From Dechloromonas sp. UBA6271 (GTDB taxonomy: Bacteria > Pseudomonadota > Gammaproteobacteria > Burkholderiales > Rhodocyclaceae), in NCBI GenBank assembly GCA_002440665.1, contig DJUX01000025.1:1-25682 (forward strand): a stretch of DNA of 25,682 bases, read 5' to 3'. This document shows positions 8,156-15,211 of the stretch, piece by piece. The notes below the pieces were generated by a model that ran no database searches, had not been told where the DNA came from, and saw nothing but the letters and a program-made list of their open reading frames with translations. Each line of letters opens with the position of its first letter. Position 1 is the first letter of the stretch. A program made the position numbers and the translations under genes.

Positions 8156-8535
8156 GCGCCGCCGAATTCAAGGGAAAGAAAGGGTTGGTCCGACTCTGGA
8201 ATGCCTTGGGCTATTCACGCGACGGAATTGCTGCCGCCTGGAAAAACGAGGCCGCTTTTCGCGAAGAGTTGTTGCTCGCGGCAATCGCCATCCCGCTGGC
8301 TATTTTTCTGGGCAAAACCGGCGTCGACCGCGCCTTGCTGGTCGGCAGCATTATCGTGATCCTGATCGTTGAGATCCTCAATTCTGCGGTCGAGGCGGTG
8401 GTCGACAAGGCTTCGCCGGAAAAGCACGAACTGGCCAAGCGCGCCAAGGACATGGGCAGCGCGGCGGTGCTCTTAAGCCTGATAAACGCCGCGGTGGTCT
8501 GGGCCTGCGTGCTGTGGCCGGCTGGCCACGCTTGA
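8152..8535 (+). CDS. dgkA: Diacylglycerol kinase (small integral-membrane DgkA type)
   Basis: A 127-aa inner-membrane enzyme that phosphorylates diacylglycerol to phosphatidic acid with ATP. In Gram-negatives it recycles diacylglycerol released when phosphoglycerol or phosphoethanolamine groups are transferred from phospholipids. The conserved block EILNSAVEAVVD (residues 74-85) carries the catalytic/metal glutamates E74 and E81, followed by HELAKRAKDMGSAAV. An amphipathic N-terminus (GYSRDGIAAAWKNEAAFREEL) precedes three membrane helices at about 40-55, 60-82 and 102-122. The ATG overlaps the stop of the NYN gene by 4 nt, so translation is probably coupled. The last 63 bp overlap the 3' end of the convergent PAP2 phosphatase gene. 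With the LtaS-like transferase nearby, it fits a diacylglycerol-recycling role. Confidence 0.96.
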   Translation: MSAAEFKGKKGLVRLWNALGYSRDGIAAAWKNEAAFREELLLAAIAIPLAIFLGKTGVDRALLVGSIIVILIVEILNSAVEAVVDKASPEKHELAKRAKDMGSAAVLLSLINAAVVWACVLWPAGHA

Positions 8536-9207
8536 GCGGCCGACCCCCAGCGCGGCAGCCAGGCCAAGGCTGATCGCCCAGGCCAGCCAGGCCGACCATA
8601 GCGTGTGCGAAAGGAAATGCCCGCCCTGCGCCTGGCGGGTCAACCCCATGAGCAGGCCGAGCAGAAGGGCACCGACAATGGCACGGCGCGCCAGGCGGGG
8701 CGAGTGGGTGTGCAGCGCCAGTCCGCCCGCAAGCCACATGAAGCCGGTGGCGGCGTGTGCCGCCGGGAAACAGCTGCCGCGCACGATGTCGGCCGGCATC
8801 GCTGCAAACAATCCAAGGTAGGGGGCGAAACCGCCGAATTCGACGATTTCCCACGGGCAGTGGCGGTTGGTGCCGAGCTTCAGCATGGCTACCGCCGCGG
8901 GGATCAGGAGCATGCCGAGCAGCGCCAGCGCGGCGTTGCGCCGCGGCAGCCAGGGCAGTCGTCCGCTCAGTCCCAGGAGGCAGGCCGCGGCCGCCAGCAC
9001 GGCGCCGACCAGAACGGCAAATTTAAGGCCGTAATAGACGACCGGGGCAAAGAGCCAGTGCTGACGCAACGGAAAATCACCGAGCGCCAGGTCGTAGAAC
9101 GGCCTGGCCAGCAGGCGGTCGAGATCGGTGTTCTCGAAGCACAGCAACAACGCGGCGGCACTGAACAACAGCAGCAGGCCGTGTCCGAGAAACCAGCGGC
9201 GAGTCAT
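8473..9207 (-). CDS. PAP2-family membrane phosphatase
   Basis: A 244-aa multi-pass membrane protein with about six hydrophobic helices and the three PAP2 phosphatase motifs in variant form. Motif 1 is K110-LGTNRH-CP, where the usual Arg before Pro is Cys. Motif 2 is CFPAAH with H151, in place of PSGH. Motif 3 is R191-x5-H197-x3-H201, where the usual final Asp is His. The CPW, CFPA-H and HFLSH pattern is one I recall from a lipid phosphatase subfamily near dgkA or phosphoethanolamine-transferase genes. It probably dephosphorylates a lipid phosphate at the periplasmic face; the substrate is unproven. ATG at 9207 lies 15 nt after the LtaS-like gene, implying an operon. The C-terminal ~20 residues are read antisense to the end of dgkA. 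Confidence 0.88.
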   Translation of the reverse strand: MTRRWFLGHGLLLLFSAAALLLCFENTDLDRLLARPFYDLALGDFPLRQHWLFAPVVYYGLKFAVLVGAVLAAAACLLGLSGRLPWLPRRNAALALLGMLLIPAAVAMLKLGTNRHCPWEIVEFGGFAPYLGLFAAMPADIVRGSCFPAAHAATGFMWLAGGLALHTHSPRLARRAIVGALLLGLLMGLTRQAQGGHFLSHTLWSAWLAWAISLGLAAALGVGRSSVASRPQHAGPDHRGVYQA

Positions 9208-9222
9208 CGGGCAGCCAGTTTT

Positions 9223-11115
9223 TCAGCTGTCCGAGCCATTTTTGCCGTGCTTCTCCATCAGCATCGCTGCACCCTGGAAGTAGGCGATGGCTTCATCCGC
9301 CAACTGCTGGTTGGTGTCGACCTTTTGCGCTTCTTTGCCGTCGGCGCTGACGCGGAAGGTCTCGATCTTGCGCTTCGGCTGCAGTACGGTGAGCAGGTCA
9401 CCCTTGAGGTAGCCGATGTTCTGGTAGGTGGAAATAAGCGCCCGCCCCTCTGCGGGTGGCGTGTGCAGGATGTCGCGACCGACGAAGCGGTCGTCGCCTT
9501 CGAGGCCGAGCATGGCGAGCAGGGTGGGGGCGAGGTCGATCTGGCTGGCCAGCGTATCGACGCGCTGCGGCGCCACCAGCTTCGGCGCATAGACGATGGC
9601 CGGGATGTGATAACGATAGACCGGGATTTTGGCCTTGCCGGCGCTGCTCGCGCAGTGGTCGGCGACGAAGACGAAGATGGTGTTGTCGAACCAGGGCTTC
9701 TTCCTGGCCATCTCGATGAATTGGCCGACCGCGAAATCGGCGTACTTGACGCCGCCGGCGCGCTTGCCCGGTGAGGGAATGTCGATGCGGCCGTCCGGGT
9801 AGGTGAACGGGCGGTGGTTGGAGGTCGTCATGATGTGGAAGAAGAAGGGCTTGCCGGTGGCCGCCTCCTTGTCCAGATTGATCAGCGCCTGGTCGAACAG
9901 ATGTTCGTCGGCAACGCCCCAGATGTTTTCGAACTTGACCAGCCCTTCCTTGAAGTTGGTGCGGTCGGTGACCTGGTAGCCCTGCGCGTCGAAATAACCG
10001 TTCATGTTGTCGAACATGCCATAGCCGCCATACAGGAAATGCGATGTCCAGCCGCGCGCTGCCAGCGTGCTGCCGAGCGTGTTCAGATTGCTGACGTTGG
10101 GCCAGCGTACGACCGACATGCCCGGCTGCGGCGGCAAGCCGGCGGAGAGCGCTTCCAGCCCGCGCACGGTACGGGTGCCGGTGGCGTAAAGGCGGGTGAA
10201 TAGCAGGCCTTCGCCGGCGAGGCGGTCGAGGCTCGGGGTCAGGTTTTCGGTGTTGCCGAAAGCCGCCATGTACTCGGCTGACATGCTTTCCATCATGACC
10301 ACGACGACGTTCGGCTGGTGCTGCGGCTGGTGGGCGACCTTCTGCAGCGGATTGCGGCTGGCGCTGACGTCGCTGTGCCCGGACAGGCGCCGCAGGTCGG
10401 CCATCACCTCGGCATCGGGGCGCGTGGCGTAGAACTGGCGGTAATCGAGCCGGTTCTGGCCGGCCGCCGCCACGAAGCTGCGCCAGCCGTTGTCGGCCAG
10501 TTCGTTGCCGTAGGCGTTGGCGGAATATTCCGGGGCGGTCAGCTTGTAGGCAGCGAACCAGGCGACGACGATCAGGCCGAGCGCCCAGCCCAGCTGGGCG
10601 CGGCGCCCCACGTTGCGGCTCGCCGCCGTCTGCAGCGGGCGGCGGAAGGCCCACGCCAACAGAATCGTCAGTACCACCAGGCCGCCGATGATGGTGCCGA
10701 CCGGGTAGGACTCGCGGATGTTGCCGATCACTTCGGTGGTGTAGACCAGATAATCTACCGCGATGAAGTTAAAACGGGTGCTGAATTCGTCCCAGAACAC
10801 GCCTTCTGAAACACCGACGAAGAGGAGCACGAACAGGTAGATGGCGAACAGCGGCAGGCGAAGATGCGCCCGCCAGCGGGCGGGGAGCAGCAGTTCGAAC
10901 AGCACCCACGGGGTAGCGGCGGCCGCCGCCACCGGCAGGTCGCGCAGGCTGCCTAACACCAGCGGCCCGAGCAGGGCCGCGAACGGCTGCTCGCTGGCCA
11001 GCACCGAATGCGCGAGCAGTGCCACGCGCGTTACGAAAAACACTGCGATTGCGGCGAGCGTAGCCAGGCCCCAGACGCGCAGCGCGTACCCGTTCAAACC
11101 CCTGAAAATATTCAT
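9223..11115 (-). CDS. LtaS/OpgB-like phosphoglycerol transferase (sulfatase fold)
   Basis: A 630-aa protein with about five N-terminal membrane helices (roughly 14-36, 45-75, 86-106, 140-157, 174-190) and a periplasmic alkaline-phosphatase/sulfatase domain from about 268. Metal and catalytic positions visible are E276 in VVVMMESMS, the probable threonine nucleophile T316 in GTRTVRGLE, H434 in TTSNHRPF, and D486/H487 in VFVADHCAS. Relatives move phosphoglycerol from phosphatidylglycerol to an acceptor (lipoteichoic acid or osmoregulated glucans), releasing diacylglycerol. The acceptor here is unknown; phosphoethanolamine transfer is less likely but not excluded. ATG at 11115 lacks a strong Shine-Dalgarno. 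It is the first gene of a two-gene unit with the PAP2 phosphatase, and it follows the regulator/kinase genes with an 86-nt gap holding a likely regulator-binding array. Confidence 0.92.
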   Translation of the reverse strand: MNIFRGLNGYALRVWGLATLAAIAVFFVTRVALLAHSVLASEQPFAALLGPLVLGSLRDLPVAAAAATPWVLFELLLPARWRAHLRLPLFAIYLFVLLFVGVSEGVFWDEFSTRFNFIAVDYLVYTTEVIGNIRESYPVGTIIGGLVVLTILLAWAFRRPLQTAASRNVGRRAQLGWALGLIVVAWFAAYKLTAPEYSANAYGNELADNGWRSFVAAAGQNRLDYRQFYATRPDAEVMADLRRLSGHSDVSASRNPLQKVAHQPQHQPNVVVVMMESMSAEYMAAFGNTENLTPSLDRLAGEGLLFTRLYATGTRTVRGLEALSAGLPPQPGMSVVRWPNVSNLNTLGSTLAARGWTSHFLYGGYGMFDNMNGYFDAQGYQVTDRTNFKEGLVKFENIWGVADEHLFDQALINLDKEAATGKPFFFHIMTTSNHRPFTYPDGRIDIPSPGKRAGGVKYADFAVGQFIEMARKKPWFDNTIFVFVADHCASSAGKAKIPVYRYHIPAIVYAPKLVAPQRVDTLASQIDLAPTLLAMLGLEGDDRFVGRDILHTPPAEGRALISTYQNIGYLKGDLLTVLQPKRKIETFRVSADGKEAQKVDTNQQLADEAIAYFQGAAMLMEKHGKNGSDS

Positions 11116-11145
11116 CGTCGACCATCATCGGCAAAAGTTGCCGCG

Positions 11146-11151
11146 AATTTA
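11146..11151 (-). promoter_or_regulatory. Candidate -10 element for the LtaS-like gene
   Basis: On the minus strand TAAATT lies 30 nt before the ATG, implying a leader of about 20-25 nt. The place where a -35 would sit (11169-11174) reads CTAAAC, a poor match that lies inside the GTGAG/CTCAC repeat array. This is typical of promoters whose activator replaces -35 recognition. Confidence 0.5.
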
Positions 11152-11162
11152 GTCGACCGCGC

Positions 11163-11200
11163 GTGAGGGTTTAGTGAGCTATTTGTGAGGAAATTGTGAG
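11163..11200 (-). promoter_or_regulatory. Four 11-bp-phased CTCAC half-sites: likely response-regulator box
   Basis: Reading the plus strand, GTGAG (CTCAC on the coding minus strand) starts at 11163, 11174, 11185 and 11196, a period of exactly 11 bp four times. Three of the four units continue with an A/T-rich spacer (minus strand CTCACAATTTC, CTCACAAATAG, CTCACTAAACC). The array starts just after the kinase stop codon, and its last unit ends 11 nt before the candidate -10. Direct half-sites at 11 bp are the hallmark of OmpR/PhoB-family regulators, and such a regulator is encoded two genes upstream. Four half-sites would seat two dimers. The match to this particular regulator is inferred. Confidence 0.65.
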
Positions 11201-11201
11201 G

Positions 11202-12446
11202 TCAGAAGCGGTGGAGGCTGGCGCCGAGTTCCACCACGACCCGGGCGCCGCCCGTCGCCGCATTGCCGGCGCTCACCTGCCAGCCGCTGGCGGCACAGAC
11301 GTGCTGCACCAGCGCCAGCCCGAGACCATGCCGGCCGCGCGGGCCGGTATAGAAGCGGTCGAAGACATGCGCCAGGTCGGCCTCGGCGAAGCCCGGGCCG
11401 CAGTCGGCGACGACCAGCCGGCTGCCTTCCAGCGTGCAGGTGATTTCGCCCCGTTCGCTGTAGCGCAGCGCATTGTCCAGCAGGTTGCGCAGGACGAGGT
11501 CGAACAGGGCAGGGTCGGCGGCGACCGCCGTGCCTTCCGCCACCTCCAGGCGCAGGCTGACGGGCTTGCTGTTGGCGATCGTCAGGGATTCCCAGACTGC
11601 CGCAATGGCCGGGCGCAGGCGGATTTCCTCGAGCAGCGCCGGCCGCGCTTCGCGCCCGAGGAGCAGCAGGCTGTTGCCGAGGGCATTGATGCGGTCGACG
11701 CTGCTGATCATGCGATTTGCGCGGCGCGCGACGGAGGCCGGGGCGTCGGGCAGCGCCGCGAGCATTTCGGCGTCGGTGCGGATCGCCGTCAGGGGCGTGC
11801 GCAGTTCGTGCGACAGGTTGGCGGCAAAGGCCTGCTCGCGCGCCAGTGCCTCCTGCTGCCGCTGGCGGTAGCGGTCGAGCGCGTCGGCGATGGCCAGCAG
11901 TTCGCGTTCCATGCCCGCTTCCACCAGGGATGCGCTGCCCGGTTCGCCGACCCGTGCCGCCAGCCGTTCGAGACGACTGGCCAGCCCCCCGGCTAGGGCG
12001 TACCCGGCGAGCAGGACGACGAGGGCGAGCAGGACGCCGGCGCTGATAGTGATCAGCATCAGGTCGCGCAGGCGCGCCTCGTGGTCTTCGACATCGTAGA
12101 GCAGGATGTAGCGCGCGCTGTCGTCTGCGCGGACGGCGACGTGAAACTCCCGCCCGTCGCGGATGATTTCGTGGTTGCCAACCGGCAGTGCGCTGACCTC
12201 GACGGGAATTTTCGCGGCCGGCGGGGCGCCTTTGGCGATCCGGTAAAGCTGCATGTCCGGCGTATTGGGGAAGGCCGATTCCGGTGCCGTCTGCCATACC
12301 GCCATGCTGTGGGCGATCTGCTGGCCGAGGATTTCCTCGATGAAATCTTCCTCCTTCTCCTCGAAGATCATCAGCATGGCCACCGCCTGCGCCATGATGG
12401 CGAGCAGCGTCAGCGCGGCGACGCCGGCGGCGATGCGCAGGCGCAT
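11202..12446 (-). CDS. Sensor histidine kinase (two-component, membrane)
   Basis: A 414-aa inner-membrane kinase. TM1 spans about 5-27, a periplasmic sensor of about 100 residues follows, TM2 spans about 129-153, then a HAMP-like linker. The dimerisation/phosphoacceptor helix carries H213 in NLSHELRTPL. The ATPase domain has N321/N325 (N box, RNLLDNALRYS), D348 in ADCGPGF (G1), DRFYTG (F box) and GLGLAL near 374 (G2), so it looks fully active. ATG at 12446 was chosen because GGTGG lies about 9 nt upstream and the protein then starts at TM1. A start at 12491 would add 15 residues and overlap the regulator gene by 32 nt. It is preceded, 13 nt away, by its cognate regulator. The signal sensed is not evident. 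Confidence 0.95.
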   Translation of the reverse strand: MRLRIAAGVAALTLLAIMAQAVAMLMIFEEKEEDFIEEILGQQIAHSMAVWQTAPESAFPNTPDMQLYRIAKGAPPAAKIPVEVSALPVGNHEIIRDGREFHVAVRADDSARYILLYDVEDHEARLRDLMLITISAGVLLALVVLLAGYALAGGLASRLERLAARVGEPGSASLVEAGMERELLAIADALDRYRQRQQEALAREQAFAANLSHELRTPLTAIRTDAEMLAALPDAPASVARRANRMISSVDRINALGNSLLLLGREARPALLEEIRLRPAIAAVWESLTIANSKPVSLRLEVAEGTAVAADPALFDLVLRNLLDNALRYSERGEITCTLEGSRLVVADCGPGFAEADLAHVFDRFYTGPRGRHGLGLALVQHVCAASGWQVSAGNAATGGARVVVELGASLHRF

Positions 12447-12459
12447 GCTGGGCGCCACC

Positions 12460-13128
12460 CTAGCGGCTGACGAGCTTGTAGCCGAGGCCATGGACGTTGA
12501 CGATTTCGACCGGCGCCGCTTCCGGCAGCGCCCTGCGCAGCGTGTGCAGCACGCTGCGCAGGTTGTCGCTCGATTCCTGGGCGCGTCCCCAGATGGCGAC
12601 TTCCAGCTCGCGCCGCGAAAATACTCGTTGCGGCTGCTGCAGTAGCACTTCGACTAGCCGGATCGCCTTCGGCGGCAGGGCGAGCGTCTCGTCGCCGAGT
12701 GTGACCGACTGCGCCGCCGGGTCGAAGGCGAGCGGGCCGAAGGCCAGCCGTTCTATCGCCGCCCTTCCGGCGGCGCGGCGCAGCAGGGCCTGCAGTCGGG
12801 CCTCGACTTCCTTGAGGGCGAACGGCTTGGCGAGATAATCGTCGGCGCCGGCATCGAAGCCGGCCAGCTTGTCGTCGAGCGTGTCGCGTGCGGTCAACAT
12901 CAGAATCGGCACGAAATTGCCGGTCGACCGCAAGCGGCTGGCCAGCGTGGCGCCGTCACCGTCGGGCAGGCTGCGGTCGAGGATCAGCGCATCGAATTCT
13001 TCCTGCCTGAGGAGTGCGTTGGCGGCCGTCAGCGAGGGTGCGAAATCGCAGCGATGCCCGCAGCTTTCGAGAAAATCATAGAGGTTTTCGGCGATCGGCC
13101 GCTCGTCCTCGACGATCAGGATATGCAT
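12460..13128 (-). CDS. OmpR/PhoB-family response regulator
   Basis: A 222-aa DNA-binding regulator. The receiver domain (1-118) has the acidic pocket E7/D8, the phosphoacceptor D51 in LILDRSLPDGDG, T79 in MLTARD and K101 in YLAKPF. The winged-helix effector domain (about 128-222) contains the LPPKAIRLVEVLLQQPQRVFSRREL stretch in interrupted form and ends VNVHGLGYKL, as in OmpR/QseB/PmrA-type proteins. The start codon shares one base with the stop of the upstream diguanylate cyclase gene (TGATG), so the two are translationally coupled. The kinase follows after 13 nt. Its likely target is the 11-bp-phased CTCAC array in front of the LtaS-like gene. It belongs to the general PmrA/QseB group, whose members commonly tune outer-envelope modification genes. 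Confidence 0.95.
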   Translation of the reverse strand: MHILIVEDERPIAENLYDFLESCGHRCDFAPSLTAANALLRQEEFDALILDRSLPDGDGATLASRLRSTGNFVPILMLTARDTLDDKLAGFDAGADDYLAKPFALKEVEARLQALLRRAAGRAAIERLAFGPLAFDPAAQSVTLGDETLALPPKAIRLVEVLLQQPQRVFSRRELEVAIWGRAQESSDNLRSVLHTLRRALPEAAPVEIVNVHGLGYKLVSR

Positions 13129-14402
13129 CAGATCGTCTCTTCCGCGACGATGACCCGGTTGCGCCCCAGGCGCTTGGCTTCGTACAGCGCAAAATCGGCG
13201 CGCTGCAGGGCAATCTCGATCGGGCAGTGGCTGGCGTCGGCGAGGCCGATGCTCAGCGTGACGCGTATCAGCAAGCCGTTAGGCAGCTGAATGTCGTGGT
13301 CGGCGAAACGCTGGCGGAAGCGTTCGACCAGAATGCGCGCCTGTTCGACGCTGCTTTCGGGAAAGAGGAAGGCGAATTCCTCGCCGCCGTAACGGCAGAC
13401 CAGATCGGACTGGCGCACGCTGTCGGAGAGCAGGGCGGCAAAGGTACGCAGCACGGCATCGCCGGCGCCGTGGCCGTAGGTATCGTTGAGGCGCTTGAAG
13501 TAGTCGAGGTCGCCGAGCGCCACGGCGATCGGCCGGCCGTAGCGCTGGGCGCGCTGCAGTTCGGATTCGGCCATCAGCATGAAATGGCGCCGGTTGATGA
13601 GCCCGGTCAGGCCGTCGCGATTGGCCAGCAGTTCGAGCTCGCGGCGCGCCGCTTCGTTGCTGACCAGCGAGGCGTGCAGACGCTTGGTGGCTTCCTCGAC
13701 GGCATGGATTTCGGTCAGGCGGACATCGGGGAATTCCGGCGCCGGCTGGTCGACACCGAGCGACGACAAGGTATGGTCGATGCGTTGCAGCGGGCGGATC
13801 AGGTGGTGCCTGAGCAGCGCCATCATCAGCAGCAGGAAAACGCCGACCAGGACCAGTGCGCCGATCAGCTTGATGCGGGCCAGGCGCATGACTGCCACCA
13901 TGTCGCCGAGGTCGTCGGTGGCCAGGCTCGCGCCCTGGACCGAGAGATCGTCCACCAGCAGGCTCAGGCGTCTGGAGTAATGCAGCCAGTCGGCATGGCG
14001 CGCCTTGAGCAGGGTCGGGTCCTGGCCGGCCAGGCGGCTCGTTTCGACGAGGAAGCTCTCGGTGTCGCGGGCGGTTTCCGCCGACTGCGGGTGGTCGAGG
14101 ATGCTGGGGTGGCTGGCCACCAGCATGACGATGAACAGCGATTGCTGGCGCCCCTCGGGGGTGCCCGAAGAAAACAGGCGTTCGCCTTCCTGACGCAGCT
14201 GGTCGAGATTGCGCGCCAGGCGCTGGAAACGGATGATGGCCGGCACCGTCTCCTGTTGCAGGCGTTCCGAGGCTTCGAGGACGCGGTGCTGATCGAAGGC
14301 GAGAAGGGCGACGACGGCGCTGAAGAGCAGCGCGAAGGCGGTTGCCAGCAGGGCGAATGCCCGGTTGGCGCTGATGCGGTTGTGGTCCGGCGGGTTGGCC
14401 AT
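13128..14402 (-). CDS. Membrane-bound diguanylate cyclase (GGDEF)
   Basis: A 424-aa protein predicted to make cyclic di-GMP from two GTP. TM1 spans about 16-36, a largely helical periplasmic domain spans about 37-177, TM2 spans about 178-198, then a HAMP-like segment, a short coiled region (about 235-262) and the GGDEF domain from about 262. The active-site signature is GGEEF at 339-343, with the metal aspartate in the GDLDYFK strand (about 298-303). R330-x-x-D333, five residues before the signature, matches the inhibitory I-site, so product feedback is expected. ATG at 14402 lies 5 nt after the stop of the solute-binding protein gene. A TTG at 14411 would add three residues. The periplasmic part resembles a four-helix sensor but is not identified. 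Confidence 0.95.
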   Translation of the reverse strand: MANPPDHNRISANRAFALLATAFALLFSAVVALLAFDQHRVLEASERLQQETVPAIIRFQRLARNLDQLRQEGERLFSSGTPEGRQQSLFIVMLVASHPSILDHPQSAETARDTESFLVETSRLAGQDPTLLKARHADWLHYSRRLSLLVDDLSVQGASLATDDLGDMVAVMRLARIKLIGALVLVGVFLLLMMALLRHHLIRPLQRIDHTLSSLGVDQPAPEFPDVRLTEIHAVEEATKRLHASLVSNEAARRELELLANRDGLTGLINRRHFMLMAESELQRAQRYGRPIAVALGDLDYFKRLNDTYGHGAGDAVLRTFAALLSDSVRQSDLVCRYGGEEFAFLFPESSVEQARILVERFRQRFADHDIQLPNGLLIRVTLSIGLADASHCPIEIALQRADFALYEAKRLGRNRVIVAEETI

Positions 14403-14407
14403 GGCGT

Positions 14408-15211
14408 TCAATTGAGACCGAGCGGGAAATACTGGCGCACGATGCGCTGGAAGGTGCCGTCGGCGCGGATGGCGGCGATGGCGCGATTGACGGAACGGCG
14501 CAGTTCGTCCTGCTGTTTGGGCAGGACGATGTGCACCGAGCCGCCGAGGCCGCGGTCGGCAACCGCCGGCCCGACGAACTCCAGCTGTTGCGGGTTGTCG
14601 CGGCTGAGCAGGGCGTAGGCGTTGAGGATCGGCAGCAGGGCGAAGTCGGCGCTGTCGTCGCGCAGCGCGTTGATGGCGCCGACCGGCGTTGGGGTGACGA
14701 TCACGGTCAGACCACGTTCGCCAGCAATACGCTGGAGGAAGGCGCGCTGCTGCGAGCCGTCGACCGCTATCACGCGGGCGTCGCGCAGGTTGTCGAGTGT
14801 CACCGCTTGGCCCAGTTTGCCGGCGAAGGTCTTGGCTGCGGCGGGCGAGCCGACCAGGCGCGACGATGAATGCCAGATTGCATCGCTGTAGGCGACTTGC
14901 AGCTCGCGTTCCGGTGAGCGTAGAAAATTGCCGAAACCGATATCGAAGCGCCGGCTTTCGATACCCGGCAGGATTTCGGCGACGGTAACGTAGTGCACGC
15001 TGCAGCGGGCATTGATGCGGCGGCAGATTTCACGCGCGATGTCTTCATTCAAGGCAACCATTTCGAAGCCGGGCATGTCGCTCGGAAGAGCCTGGCCCTG
15101 CATCGCGACCTGCGCCGGGTCCTGGACCCCGACCGCAACCACGAGTTCGGCGGCGTGCACCAGGCTGCAACACCAGCCGGCGATCAGCAATAGGGTGCGG
15201 AGGGCCGCCAT
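14408..15211 (-). CDS. Periplasmic solute-binding protein, family 3 (second of a pair)
   Basis: A 267-aa protein with a signal peptide (MAALRTLLLIAGWCCSLVHA, cleavage likely after residue 20) and a family-3 (amino-acid-type) binding fold. The pattern EDIAREICRRI, then DIGFGNFLRSPERE, then the second-lobe VIAVDGSQQRAFLQ and the terminal DGTFQRIVRQYF are typical. The start at 15211 was chosen because the ATG shares one base with the stop of the preceding gene (TGATG) and gives a signal peptide. The frame is open 133 codons further upstream, but that extension is the shadow of the neighbouring gene. No ABC permease or ATPase gene is nearby, so a role as a periplasmic sensor component for the next gene's cyclase or the kinase is more likely than transport (inference). 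The ligand is unknown. Confidence 0.9.
   Translation of the reverse strand: MAALRTLLLIAGWCCSLVHAAELVVAVGVQDPAQVAMQGQALPSDMPGFEMVALNEDIAREICRRINARCSVHYVTVAEILPGIESRRFDIGFGNFLRSPERELQVAYSDAIWHSSSRLVGSPAAAKTFAGKLGQAVTLDNLRDARVIAVDGSQQRAFLQRIAGERGLTVIVTPTPVGAINALRDDSADFALLPILNAYALLSRDNPQQLEFVGPAVADRGLGGSVHIVLPKQQDELRRSVNRAIAAIRADGTFQRIVRQYFPLGLN

Noticed and set aside
8605..9774. Long plus-strand open frame opposite the PAP2 and LtaS-like genes
   Set aside because: The translation is Gln/Gly/Arg/Val-rich with no domain; high GC keeps the antisense frame open while both minus-strand genes have clear family motifs.
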